Assembly: GCA_919902495.1 (NCBI GenBank)
Contig: CAKKRC010000004.1
Span: forward strand, 1 to 64,000
DNA: 64,000 bases
Reading direction: 5' to 3'
From: Nitrospiria bacterium
Lineage (GTDB): Bacteria; Nitrospirota; UBA9217
Positions 24,177 through 32,339 of the stretch are shown here, in pieces. Each line of letters starts with the position of its first letter. The first letter of the stretch is position 1. The notes beneath the pieces were generated by a model. It saw only the letters and a list, made by a program, of their open reading frames with translations. It was not told the DNA's origin and made no database searches. The position numbers and the translations under genes are program-made.

Positions 24177-24305
24177 CTATCTGCTTTTGATGTCGAACGG
24201 GCTTTTCTGCTGCTTGTCCTTCTGCTGCTGCACGTCATGCACATGCTTTATCGTCTTCTGCTTTTCGCTCTTTTCCTTGCCTTTCCTGCCGCCCTTGTCT
24301 CCCAT
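24177..24305 (-). CDS. Small highly charged Lys/Gln-rich protein
   Basis: A 42-residue ORF beginning MGDKGGRKGKEKSEKQK and rich in Lys and Gln to its end. An AAGGAGA ribosome site lies six bases before the ATG, strong support for translation. From memory, short MGDK-type Lys-rich proteins recur in several bacterial phyla without known function. It is likely disordered or coiled and nucleic-acid binding (inference). Confidence 0.6.
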   Translation of the reverse strand: MGDKGGRKGKEKSEKQKTIKHVHDVQQQKDKQQKSPFDIKSR

Positions 24306-24400
24306 TGCGCGTCTCCTTCTTGCCCTGGAATAGAATGCCTGCGATCATTATACCATTAGAGTGGTCCCGTGCGTCGCACCGGGGCAATCGATGCCGGCGC

Positions 24401-24589
24401 TTATTTCCCCGTGATAACGAGCCTCACGATCCTCCCCAATACCGTTATCCCCAGGACAACGCCGGTAACCAAGGCAAGGAAGATGGCAAGATACAGGGTC
24501 AGCTTGAAGACCACAAAAAAGAGCGGGACCAGCAAGGCACAGAGGATGATCGTCAGGCAGCCGGTGGCAAAATCTTTTGTTTCCAGCAT
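24401..24589 (-). CDS. Small two-span membrane protein
   Basis: A 62-residue, strongly hydrophobic protein with two spans (about 12-30 and 34-55) and a short basic end. GGA nine bases before the ATG is a weak ribosome site. No family recognised. It lies in the accessory stretch between the Mrr-like gene and tRNA-Asn. Confidence 0.5.
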   Translation of the reverse strand: MLETKDFATGCLTIILCALLVPLFFVVFKLTLYLAIFLALVTGVVLGITVLGRIVRLVITGK

Positions 24590-24725
24590 AACGGTGGTCC
24601 TTCCTGTTCTTCCCTTTGCAGAGGGAGTCTATGGCTAATTATAACAGAAGATGACGAGAGGAGAACTTCAGAGAAACGAGAGAAAGACAGGGTCAGACAG
24701 TATAGACCGGACCCTCACATAGCTC

Positions 24726-24989
24726 CTACTCTTTGGCTCCGGCCTGCTTGAGAACGTTGACCACAGCTAAGCGACGGGCCTGTACGGCTATCTTTAGGGC
24801 CGTATCGCCGTTGTTCGATCGCGCGTTCGACTCAGCGCCCCGGGCGAGCCGCAGCTTGACGACCTCGGTCTTGCCGCGATACGACGCGTGCATGAGCACT
24901 GACAGGCCCATGCCCGGCCCACCCCCCGTCGAGTCCTTCGCATTCACGTCCGCGCCCTTGTCCAGCAGGGAACAAATGGGGGACCCCAA
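24726..24989 (-). pseudogene. Truncated ankyrin-repeat gene
   Basis: Up to 87 residues with ankyrin signatures: LLDKGADVNAKD, VLMHASYRGKTEVVKLRLARGAESNARSNNGDTALKIA and a final VVNVLKQAGA. It begins in the middle of a repeat (LLDKGAD), has no ATG at the right place, only TTG, and no ribosome site, so the 5' part is missing. Probably the 3' remnant of a longer ankyrin protein. It ends cleanly at TAG. Confidence 0.6.
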
Positions 24990-25039
24990 GTTGTTAAAAG
25001 AAATTCTTCCTTCTTAATTCTTTCTTGCTTTCCTGCCCC

Positions 25040-26056
25040 CTACTGACAAACCCCACCAGGATCAGAGCAAGAAAGGCCGGCTGCGCACTGTGTATCACCG
25101 ATAGTGCAGACCGAACCGGACGGCAGGTTTGTGCAATCACCCGACGCGGCACAGGTCCCAAGCAGACTGCTGCATTGCGATTCGCAGCACATCGAGGTGC
25201 CGGTCGTATCGCAGAACAGGCCCGTGCCGCATTGGTCGCTGGCAGTGCATGACGCTCCCTTTACCGAGCCGGTGCAGTTTCCCGTAGCGTCGCAAGTCCC
25301 TCCGATACACGGGCTCTCACAGCAAACGTTGCTTATGCAGAACCAGCTGATGCAATCGAAGCCGATCGTGCATGATGCGCCCAAGGCGGACTTGAGCACG
25401 CAGTTCGGGGCTGCGCAGTACTTGTCACTGTCGCATTGGGCGTTCTCTGAGCAGCTCGTCAGACAGGCGCCGAAACCGTCGCACTGGAAGTCCGGACAGG
25501 CGTTCAGCGGGTCAGTCCAGGCGGTCAGGGTGCTGGCACAGCCCGAACCGATGTCATTCACATACTGGCACACACAGCTCGCTGCTGCGCACCGTTTCGT
25601 CGCGCATGCCGGGTCGGCGCACTCGCAGATTTCCGATATGCATGCCGCATTAACGGAGCAGAAACTTCCGTCGACCTGAGGTATGGTCGTACAGGCCACG
25701 GCAACATTGGTTATCTTCGCGGCGTCCACCGTGCCGGAGCCGCTGCTCACGACGCAGTCCTGCACCGGGCTGCTGGGCTGCGTGCCGACCGTCACGCTGT
25801 AGAGCGCTCCGTCGGCGATCCAGGTCGTGAAGGTGAATGTGCCGCTCGACGCGACGGCAAGGCTGTTCCCGCCGTTGTTCAGGAGTGTGAGCCCGGTCCC
25901 CGCGAGGCCGCTCACGGTCCCTCCGACGGAATAGGTCCTCGTGCCGCTGATCAACGCTTCTTTTTTTAGCGCGGGTCCTGCGCTTGAGTTGCTGCTCGCG
26001 CGTACTGGCTGCGGTAATATCTGAAAAGGCCCCCGGAGCAAGACACCCTCGATCAA
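25040..26056 (-). pseudogene. 5'-truncated Cys-rich secreted-type protein
   Basis: About 338 residues. Residues about 40-125 form a beta-sandwich-like unit (YSVGGTVSGLAGTGLTLLNN) of a type repeated in large extracellular proteins. The rest is a Cys-rich region with about 35 cysteines in units such as CCESPCIGGTCDATGNC. No signal peptide is present although the cysteines imply export, and only a TTG start is available, overlapping the GIY-YIG gene by 4 bp. I read it as the 3' part of a larger surface or secreted protein whose 5' end was lost. Confidence 0.6.
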
Positions 26057-26301
26057 GGATCCTTGAGGAATCGCTGAATTCCGCGGGCCTTGATCTTTTT
26101 TTCCAGGTTCATGGCTTCCGCGCGTGTCTTCGTCGAGACGGACCAGATCGTGGTCCAGGGGCCGGGAAAGCGTTTGGTCGTCTTGGTACCCTGGTAACCG
26201 GGGTCATTATGCTGGCGCAGGCGGCGAACAAGATCATCGGTGTGGCCGCAATAATGCCGACCGGTCGTGTCGCTCCGTAAGATGTATACGTGGAAGCTCA
26301 T
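26053..26301 (-). CDS. Small GIY-YIG domain protein
   Basis: An 82-residue protein that is little more than a GIY-YIG nuclease domain: FHVYILRSDTTGRHYCGHTDDLVRRLRQH, a form of the GIY...YIG motif, with the catalytic Arg region and the Glu in NLEKKIKARG. UPF0213-like. No ribosome site is obvious. It borders a truncated gene and a tRNA, as mobile or scavenged nuclease genes often do. Physiological role unknown. Confidence 0.75.
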   Translation of the reverse strand: MSFHVYILRSDTTGRHYCGHTDDLVRRLRQHNDPGYQGTKTTKRFPGPWTTIWSVSTKTRAEAMNLEKKIKARGIQRFLKDP

Positions 26302-26347
26302 AAAATGAAAAAGCCAGAATGGTTTATATTCTGGCTTTTTGATTGTA

Positions 26348-26423
26348 TGGCTCCCGGAGCAGGACTCGAACCTGCGACATGGTGGTTAACAGCCACCCGC
26401 TCTACCGACTGAGCTATCCGGGA
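26348..26423 (-). tRNA. tRNA-Asn(GTT)
   Basis: A 76-nt cloverleaf on the minus strand. Acceptor TCCCGGA pairs with TCCGGGA, then discriminator G and encoded CCA. Anticodon GTT lies in loop CTGTTAACC, and the T-loop is GTTCGAGTC. Confidence 0.97.
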
Positions 26424-26491
26424 ATTTGATGGATCTCTGTAGCTTACTTCTCTTATTTCAGTGAATCTCCAGTATCGTGCTTCTCAGCTCA

Positions 26492-26542
26492 GGTGGTTAA
26501 TCCCGCCCTGCGGGACTCTACCGACTGAGCTATCCGGGAATT
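26492..26542 (-). repeat. Partial tRNA-Asn duplicate
   Basis: The 5' 24 nt of tRNA-Asn plus 3 nt upstream are repeated exactly (26516-26542 equals 26400-26426). After the D-arm the sequence changes to a perfect TCCCGC-AGG-GCGGGA hairpin, then TTAACCACC, also from the tRNA anticodon arm. No T-arm is present, so it cannot be a functional tRNA. It looks like a recombination or integration scar. Confidence 0.8.
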
Positions 26543-26648
26543 ATAGGTTAGTTAGGGAAAATTACGCGATTTGCAGGCGGTATAAATACCATATACTGAC
26601 ATTGCTGTCAACGGGTTATTTCGCTTCCGGACCCTTGACCCTGTTGTT

Positions 26649-27245
26649 CTACCCGCCCTCCTGGCCCTTCTTCAGCTCCATGATGACCTGCTTGGCGATG
26701 GCCTTGAGGGTGTCGAACACGCCGGTGCCCTCCGACGCGACCGCTTCGAAGTCCGGTACGCCGCGGGGATTCAAAGCTTTTTTCATCTCGGCCATCGGTA
26801 CGGCGTTCGGGAGGTCCCGCTTGTTGTACTGAACGACATAGGGGACGGCATCGAGATTATAGCCCTGCTCGGCGAGGTTGATCCGAAGGTTTTCCACGCT
26901 CTCGACGTTCGCCTCCATGCGCTCGACCTGGGAGTCCGCGACGAACACGAGGCCGTCCACGCCTTTCAGGATGAGCTTGCGGCTTGCGTCGTAAAAGACC
27001 TGGCCGGGGACCGTGTAGAGATGGAACCGGGTCTTGAATCCGCGGATCTCGCCCAGCGCCAGCGGAAGAAAGTCAAAGAACAGGGTGCGCTCGGTCTCGG
27101 TCGCCAGGGAGATCATCTTTCCCTTGCTGTCGGGATTCGTTTTCTTGTAGATGTAATGCAGGTTCGTCGTCTTGCCGCAGAGGCCCGGGCCGTAATAGAC
27201 GATCTTGCAGTTGATCTCTCTGGATGAATAATTAATGAACGACAT
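26649..27245 (-). CDS. mglA: MglA-like small Ras-type GTPase
   Basis: A 198-residue GTPase of the MglA family. P-loop [15 protein letters not shown], the MglA-type TVPGQ in place of canonical DxxGQ, and guanine motif YNKRDLP are all present. MglA sets cell polarity and motility direction in Myxococcus. Its roadblock-type regulator is encoded 26 bp upstream on the same strand, as in mglBA operons. Here it probably controls polarity or protein localisation; gliding itself cannot be inferred. Confidence 0.9.
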   Translation of the reverse strand: MSFINYSSREINCKIVYYGPGLCGKTTNLHYIYKKTNPDSKGKMISLATETERTLFFDFLPLALGEIRGFKTRFHLYTVPGQVFYDASRKLILKGVDGLVFVADSQVERMEANVESVENLRINLAEQGYNLDAVPYVVQYNKRDLPNAVPMAEMKKALNPRGVPDFEAVASEGTGVFDTLKAIAKQVIMELKKGQEGG

Positions 27246-27271
27246 GGGACGGTAATTCCTCCCCTGACCTG

Positions 27272-27766
27272 TTATCCGAACAGCTTGTCGATGTCCTCAT
27301 CGGTGATCTCGGCAAACGGCGAATCGGCGCCCTTGGGAGAGCCTTTTCCCGTCTCGACCTTCTGCAGAAGCTGATTGAAGATGTTTCCCAGGAGCTCGGC
27401 GCTCTTTTTCACCCGGAGCCTGACGAGGCCCAGGGACGAGCGCTGATCGAAGATCACGACCAGGATAACGCGCTGGCCGATGATGGAGATGTGGATGTTG
27501 TCCCGCTGCCCCTCGTGGAAGAGGATCGAGAACTCTTTTTCTCCGAGGAGCTTGGCCATCCCGCCGGTCGCGGCGATATTGCCCGCGGTGAGCGAGGCCA
27601 GCGACGTGGTGTCCAGGTTCTCGGTCTCTCCGGTTGCCGCGATCAGCTGACCGTTCTTGTCGACCAGGAACACGACTTTCGCGTTGGACTGCGCAAGCAG
27701 CCGCTGGAGTTCCGCATCGATCAGCTTGAACTCTTCGTCGTACATCACCAGATCGGAACCGATCAT
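27272..27766 (-). CDS. mglB: Roadblock/LC7 protein, MglB-like GAP partner
   Basis: A 164-residue cytosolic protein with a roadblock/LC7 domain (about 10-125): [16 protein letters not shown] and [21 protein letters not shown]. MglB-type roadblock proteins act as GTPase-activating partners of MglA, encoded next door. The C-terminal tail is acidic ([11 protein letters not shown]). GAGGAG lies eight bases before the ATG. Symbol given by context and fold. Confidence 0.85.
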   Translation of the reverse strand: MIGSDLVMYDEEFKLIDAELQRLLAQSNAKVVFLVDKNGQLIAATGETENLDTTSLASLTAGNIAATGGMAKLLGEKEFSILFHEGQRDNIHISIIGQRVILVVIFDQRSSLGLVRLRVKKSAELLGNIFNQLLQKVETGKGSPKGADSPFAEITDEDIDKLFG

Positions 27767-27882
27767 ACGCTCATCTCCTCATCGTCGTTCAACGCAGTTC
27801 ACCTGCGTACAGGTTGTTATTAAACCATAGTAGTGCCGAGATTTCAAGGGTTTTTTTGCTTTTCCCCGGCCGGAAACGAACA

Positions 27883-27907
27883 CAGCCGGGTCAAAAACAC
27901 CCGGCTG
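27883..27907 (-). terminator. Candidate terminator after porB
   Basis: Perfect 9-bp arms CAGCCGGGT (27883-27891) and ACCCGGCTG (27899-27907), 34 bp past the porB stop. The downstream minus-strand sequence (TGTTCGTTT) is only moderately T-rich. Confidence 0.55.
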
Positions 27908-27940
27908 CGAATAGTTGCTTGTTCAATCCCGTCTTCCGGT

Positions 27941-28894
27941 CTACTTGGTACCGAAGGCGGACGCCATTTTATGGAGGCTTTCCCAGTCGTCGTCCACCAG
28001 CTTCTGGAATTTCTCGAGCATCCCCTCGTTGCCCGGCGCGAAGAGGTGCTTGAACCTGCCCTGGGGCTTGAGCCACTCGACGATCGGCTTCTTCCGTTCC
28101 TTGGGATCGTAATTGATGGTCCATTTCCCATCCGCGACCTCGTAGAGCGGCCAGTAGCAGGTGTCCACGGCCAGCCGGGAGAGCAGGATGGAGTCGTTGG
28201 TCTGGGTGCGCCAGCCGCGGTTGCAGGGGGCCACGACGCCCATGTAGGCGGGGCCGTTCGTTGCCAGCGCCTTCTTGACCTTGGTCATGAGGTCCTTCCA
28301 GTTATGGGGCGAGGCCTGGGCGGCGTAGGCGACGTTATGCGCCGCCATGATGCGCGTGAGGTCCTTCCTGCGCTGGGTTTTGCCCTGGACATGGGAGCCC
28401 ACCGGCTGGGTGGTCGTGTCCGCGCCGAAGGGCGTGGCGCTCGACCGCTGGATGCCCGTATTCATATACGCGCCGTTGTCGTAGCAGATATAGAGCAGCT
28501 GGTGGCCCCGCTCCATAGCGCCTGAAAGCGCCTGAAATCCGATATCGTACGTGCCGCCGTCGCCGCCGAAGGCGATGAACTTCATTTCCTTCTTGAGCTT
28601 CCCCTGCTTCCGGAGCGACCGGTACATGGTCTCGATACCGGTCGCCGTGGCAGCGGCGTTCTCGAAGGCGCTGTGCATCCACGGCACCTTCCACGCCGTG
28701 TACGGGAAGAGGCAGGTCGAGACCTCGAGGCAGCCCGTGGCGTTCGCGATGACCACCGGTTCATCGACGGCCAGCAGCACCTGGCGCACGATGGTCGGGG
28801 CGCCGCAGCCGGAGCACATGCGGTGCCCGCCGGAAAGGTTGTCGTTCTTGTGGGTCAAGGATTTCAGGGTCATGGGTTTTTCTGTCGTGGTCAT
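27941..28894 (-). CDS. porB: 2-oxoacid (pyruvate):ferredoxin oxidoreductase, beta subunit
   Basis: A 317-residue thiamine-diphosphate subunit. The conserved Cys pair CSGCG near the N-terminus and the further Cys residues CLEVSTC and CNRGW bind the internal [4Fe-4S] cluster. GDGGTYDIGFQALSGAMERGHQLLYICYDNGAYMNTG is the TPP/Mg motif. With PorA, C and D it oxidises pyruvate, or a similar 2-oxoacid, to acyl-CoA and CO2, reducing ferredoxin. It is last in the operon, two bases after porA. The exact 2-oxoacid cannot be fixed, although the sequence looks pyruvate-type. Confidence 0.92.
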   Translation of the reverse strand: MTTTEKPMTLKSLTHKNDNLSGGHRMCSGCGAPTIVRQVLLAVDEPVVIANATGCLEVSTCLFPYTAWKVPWMHSAFENAAATATGIETMYRSLRKQGKLKKEMKFIAFGGDGGTYDIGFQALSGAMERGHQLLYICYDNGAYMNTGIQRSSATPFGADTTTQPVGSHVQGKTQRRKDLTRIMAAHNVAYAAQASPHNWKDLMTKVKKALATNGPAYMGVVAPCNRGWRTQTNDSILLSRLAVDTCYWPLYEVADGKWTINYDPKERKKPIVEWLKPQGRFKHLFAPGNEGMLEKFQKLVDDDWESLHKMASAFGTK

Positions 28895-28896
28895 CG

Positions 28897-30084
28897 TTAG
28901 CTCCTCACCGAGAGGTAATCTTTCAGCATAGTGACCTTGCCGGTCTTCGCGACCTCGATGGTTTCGTCGATCACCTTGTCCACGTCGTGGGGCATCAGGT
29001 CCCGGCCGCCGAGGCCGTAGATCTTATTGAACAGCACGGGGCCCTTGAGCGGCGCGAGGGCCGACGCGATCTCCATGAAAAGCGGGCCGTAGCCGCCGTA
29101 GGAGTCCGCCCGGTCCATGACGCAGACGGCCTTGGCGTTCTTGAGCGCCGCGCCTACTTCTGCATAGGGGAAGGGCCGGAAGACGCGTGGCTTCAGCAGG
29201 CCGGCCTTGACACCCTTCTCGCGGTAGCGGTCCACTTCGTCCTTGATCGTGCCGGCGGCCGAGTTGAGGGCGACCAGAACGACCTCGGCATCTTCGAGAC
29301 GGTACGATTCGAACAGCTCATACTTCCGTCCGAAAAGCTTCGCGAATTCGGCCGAAACGTCCTGTATGACCTTCTTCGCGTTGATCATGGCCTCGTGCTG
29401 GGCCCGCTTGTGCTCCATATAGTAGTCCGTCAGCACCAGCGCGCCGATGCTTTTCGGATTATCGATATCGAGGAGCGGATCGATCGCGATGTAGTCGCCG
29501 ACGAACTTTGTTACGTCAGCGTCGGCGATGAACTGCATGCTTTCGATGGAGTGGCTGATGATGAACCCGTCCATGTTGACCGCGATGGGGAGCCGCACGT
29601 CCTTGTGCTCGGCGATACGGTAGGCCATGATCGTGTTGTCGTAGGCCTCCTGGGCGTTCTCGGAGAACAGCTGGATCCAGCCGCAGTCGCGCATGCCCAT
29701 GCCATCGGAATGATCGCCGTGGATGTTCAGCGGCGCCGACAGCGCGCGGTTCACGAGGGCCATCAGGATCGGCAGCCGGTAGCCCGATGCGATATGCAGC
29801 ATCTCCCACATGAGCGCGAGTCCCTGGGCGCTGGTGGCGGTCGCCACCCGGCCGCCTGCTGCCGCGGCACCGATCCCGGCGCTCATGGCGCTGTGTTCGC
29901 TTTCCACGAGGATCATTTCGGTGTCCACCTTGCCGTTCGAAACGAAGGAGGTGAACGATTCCATGATGCCCGTTGACGGTGTGATGGGATAGGCCGGCAT
30001 GACATCGGGGTTCAGCTGACGGAGCGCCTCGGCAACCGCCTGGTTGCCCGTGACGGCAACGGTCTTCGTTGTGGTTATGCCCAT
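28897..30084 (-). CDS. porA: 2-oxoacid (pyruvate):ferredoxin oxidoreductase, alpha subunit
   Basis: A 395-residue subunit whose start KTVAVTGNQAVAEALRQLNPDVMPAYPITPST is the PorA pyrimidine-binding signature. TSAQGLALMWEMLHIASGYRLPI is also conserved. The ATG at 30084 is chosen because GAGGAGGG precedes it and it lies one base after the porD stop; the longer open frame upstream merely overlaps porD. Part of the four-subunit enzyme. Confidence 0.93.
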   Translation of the reverse strand: MGITTTKTVAVTGNQAVAEALRQLNPDVMPAYPITPSTGIMESFTSFVSNGKVDTEMILVESEHSAMSAGIGAAAAGGRVATATSAQGLALMWEMLHIASGYRLPILMALVNRALSAPLNIHGDHSDGMGMRDCGWIQLFSENAQEAYDNTIMAYRIAEHKDVRLPIAVNMDGFIISHSIESMQFIADADVTKFVGDYIAIDPLLDIDNPKSIGALVLTDYYMEHKRAQHEAMINAKKVIQDVSAEFAKLFGRKYELFESYRLEDAEVVLVALNSAAGTIKDEVDRYREKGVKAGLLKPRVFRPFPYAEVGAALKNAKAVCVMDRADSYGGYGPLFMEIASALAPLKGPVLFNKIYGLGGRDLMPHDVDKVIDETIEVAKTGKVTMLKDYLSVRS

Positions 30085-30085
30085 G

Positions 30086-30379
30086 TTATTTGCCCTCCTC
30101 TTCCATGACGATGGCCTTGTTGCCTTTTTTTCCGGGGCATTCCATGGCGCAGACACCGCAGCCTTTGCAGTGGTCAAAGTCAAAACCGGCCCGCTTTTCG
30201 TCCTTGACCATGACGGCGGAGTCAGGGCAGTAGATCCAGCAGAAGAGGCACTGGATGCAGTTCTCTTCGATCCAGCGCGGCTTATAGGTGCGCCACGAAC
30301 CGGTCTTGTATTCGTTCGCATTGCCGGCCTTCAGGACCGTTCCGGCGTGGGGCAGTTCTTTCCAGTTCATCTGTTTCAT
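30086..30379 (-). CDS. porD: 2-oxoacid:ferredoxin oxidoreductase, delta (2[4Fe-4S]) subunit
   Basis: A 97-residue ferredoxin-like subunit with two clusters, CIQCLFCWIYCP and CKGCGVCAMECP. It passes electrons from the TPP site to ferredoxin. The start overlaps the porC stop by 4 bp (coupled translation) and it ends one base before porA. Confidence 0.93.
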   Translation of the reverse strand: MKQMNWKELPHAGTVLKAGNANEYKTGSWRTYKPRWIEENCIQCLFCWIYCPDSAVMVKDEKRAGFDFDHCKGCGVCAMECPGKKGNKAIVMEEEGK

Positions 30380-30951
30380 CCCTGCTTTACCTCCTCGTAC
30401 CCGCGCTTCACGGCGGTGAGATTCCCGTCGATGATCTTCTGGGCGAACTTCTTGCCGAAGCTGCCCTTCACGTCAGCCAGCAGCACGTCCTGGCCCACGA
30501 TCGCAATGGCCTTGTTCAGCGCGCCGAGCATGGGCGCGTTCGGCATGGGCCGGCCGATGGTGTCGATGGCGATCTTGGTCGCGTCGATGGTAAAGACCTT
30601 CTGGGAGGGTTTTGCCTTCAATTTCTCCCGTACCTCTTTCGGGTCCCTGCTCGTGTTGATGATGAACACGGCGTCGTCCTTCGCGCCTTCGGCGACGTTG
30701 ATTGCGTCGAGGAGCGTCGCGTCCACGACGGCGACCACGCCGGGGTTCAGCACCGGGCAGTGCATCCGGAGGATCTTCTCGCTGATGCGGTTGTAGGCGC
30801 GCAGCGGCGCGCCGGCGCGCTCGGGGCCGTATTCCGGAAAGGCCTGCACGTTGCGGCCGCCGGAGAGGCATGCGTCGGCCAGCACCTTCGCCGCGGTGAC
30901 GGTCCCCTGCCCTCCCCGTCCATGCCATCTGATCTCGATCATCTCTGCCAT
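30376..30951 (-). CDS. porC: 2-oxoacid:ferredoxin oxidoreductase, gamma subunit
   Basis: A 191-residue subunit with the family opening IEIRWHGRGGQGTVTAAKVLADA and FPEYGPERAGAPLRAYNRIS. It is the first gene of porCDAB, the usual gene order for this four-subunit enzyme. GGGAGGT precedes the ATG. Confidence 0.93.
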   Translation of the reverse strand: MAEMIEIRWHGRGGQGTVTAAKVLADACLSGGRNVQAFPEYGPERAGAPLRAYNRISEKILRMHCPVLNPGVVAVVDATLLDAINVAEGAKDDAVFIINTSRDPKEVREKLKAKPSQKVFTIDATKIAIDTIGRPMPNAPMLGALNKAIAIVGQDVLLADVKGSFGKKFAQKIIDGNLTAVKRGYEEVKQG

Positions 30952-30969
30952 AAGTACCTCCCTGCGAAA

Positions 30970-31078
30970 AGCTTATTGAAAATTGTAAATAGCAAATTGG
31001 AAATTTAAGAGAACGTGCCGAAGATACACATCAAATTTACAATTTAATATTTTCAATTTGCACTTTTCAATGCCCTTT
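30970..31078. repeat. CAATTT/AAATTG phrase-like inverted repeat
   Basis: GAAAATTGTAAATAGCAAATTGGAAATTT (30978-31006) is answered by AAATTTACAATTTAATATTTTCAATTTG (about 31034-31061). AT-rich member of the dispersed repeat family, upstream of porC. Confidence 0.75.
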
Positions 31079-31081
31079 GAT

Positions 31082-31786
31082 TTACATCTCCCGTCTTCCC
31101 TGGAGCGCCCGCTGCACGGTATTCTCGTCGGCATACTCGATATCGCCGCCGACCGGCAGGCCGTAGGCAATACGGCTGACGATGATGCCAAGCGGCTTGA
31201 TCAATCGTGACAGGTACAGCGCCGTTGTCTCGCCCTTCACCGTGGGATTCGTGGCGATGATGACCTCTTTCACGCCGCCCGCCCTGAGCCGGTCCATGAG
31301 GCTCTCGATCTTCAGGTCCTCCGGTCCGATGCCGTCAAGAGGAGAAAGAGCGCCCAGGAGCGCGTGGTATCGGCCGCGGAACGTGCCGGTCTTTTCCAGG
31401 ACCAGGATGTTGCTGGGCTCCTCGACAACACAGACGAGGGAGCGGTCCCGCTTTTCGTCGCGGCAGATGCCGCAGATCTCGTCTTCGGTGATGTTATTGC
31501 ATTCGGCGCAGTACCGGCTGCTGTTCTTGAGGTCTACGATGGCCTGGGCTATGCTGTTGGCCTCTTCCTTCGGCATGCCGAGCACTGCGAACGCAAGCCG
31601 TTCCGCGCTTTTCCTGCCGATGCCGGGAAGCCGCATGAACGACTCGACCATCCGGCCAAGCGCCCGTCCGGAGATCTTGCCGTCCTGGTCCCCGGCCTTT
31701 TCGCGCTTCCTGCCCCGCGTCGTTTCCGACAGCGGTTCGTCCTGATCCTTGATTTCCACCGGCTGGCCCTGTTTGCCCTGTTCCAT
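31082..31786 (-). CDS. recR: Recombination mediator protein RecR with N-terminal extension
   Basis: RecR, partner of RecF/RecO in loading RecA at gaps. HhH region SFMRLPGIGRKSAERLAF, zinc finger CAECNNITEDEICGIC, Toprim domain VCVVEEP...VIIATNPTVKGETTALYL and the C-terminal GGDIEYAD are all present. RecR is normally about 200 residues; this frame has about 36 extra, highly charged N-terminal residues and no ribosome site at its ATG. Since the canonical start would fall near GKISGRALGRM, where there is no usual start codon, the extension may be real or the true start non-standard. Last of dnaX-ybaB-recR. Confidence 0.9.
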   Translation of the reverse strand: MEQGKQGQPVEIKDQDEPLSETTRGRKREKAGDQDGKISGRALGRMVESFMRLPGIGRKSAERLAFAVLGMPKEEANSIAQAIVDLKNSSRYCAECNNITEDEICGICRDEKRDRSLVCVVEEPSNILVLEKTGTFRGRYHALLGALSPLDGIGPEDLKIESLMDRLRAGGVKEVIIATNPTVKGETTALYLSRLIKPLGIIVSRIAYGLPVGGDIEYADENTVQRALQGRREM

Positions 31787-31834
31787 AGTTACACTTTTCG
31801 GATCATCGATCGTGCTGTGCGGAGCTTTTTATTT

Positions 31835-31867
31835 CAATCCGCAATTCGCAATCCGAAATCCGCAATT
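31835..31867. repeat. AATCCGCAATT phrase-like repeat between ybaB and recR
   Basis: Words CAATCCGCAATTCGCAATCC and GAAATCCGCAATT in tandem, the same words that appear inside purL at 62416-62450. Confidence 0.8.
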
Positions 31868-32186
31868 AGAGCAATCCCGGCGGGAGGCCCATGCCGGCGG
31901 TGATCCGGCCCATCTCATCCTTCATGAGCTCCCGGGACTTCCGGAGCGCCTCGTTCACGGCGGCCGCGATCAGGTCCTGGAGCATTTCTATGTCATTCGT
32001 GTCGACCACCGATCTGTCGATCTTGATGGACAGCACTTCCTGGCGGCCGTTGGCGACCACGGTCACCATGCCGCCGCCGGAGGAAGCATCGACGGTCTTG
32101 CTTCCGGCCTCTTCCTGGACCTTCTTCACCCGCTCCTGCATCTGCTGGGCTTGTTTCATCAGGTTATTCAGCAGGTTCTTTGACAT
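31866..32186 (-). CDS. ybaB: YbaB/EbfC family nucleoid-associated protein
   Basis: A 106-residue DNA-binding protein of the YbaB/EbfC family: NLMKQAQQMQERVKKVQEE helix, then SGGGMVTVVANG and a C-terminal helix ending GMGLPPG. It binds DNA as a dimer. It sits between dnaX and recR, the standard order, and is probably co-transcribed, although a repeat separates it from recR. Confidence 0.93.
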   Translation of the reverse strand: MSKNLLNNLMKQAQQMQERVKKVQEEAGSKTVDASSGGGMVTVVANGRQEVLSIKIDRSVVDTNDIEMLQDLIAAAVNEALRKSRELMKDEMGRITAGMGLPPGLL

Positions 32187-32339
32187 TGGGTTGCCTTCTT
32201 CGCCGTTAGGGATCGCGACCAGTCGCTCGTAGAGCGAAAGGAGTACTATAGTAAAAAAATTTCACCTGATTTGCAAGTAAAAACAGGCGGATTATGGCAA
32301 TATAAGAAAATCAAATGGCGGTGTCCTTTTGCTATTCCG

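Noticed and set aside
26492-26542. Second tRNA-Asn gene
   Set aside because: It lacks the anticodon stem, T-arm and 3' acceptor strand; only the 5' third is a true copy.
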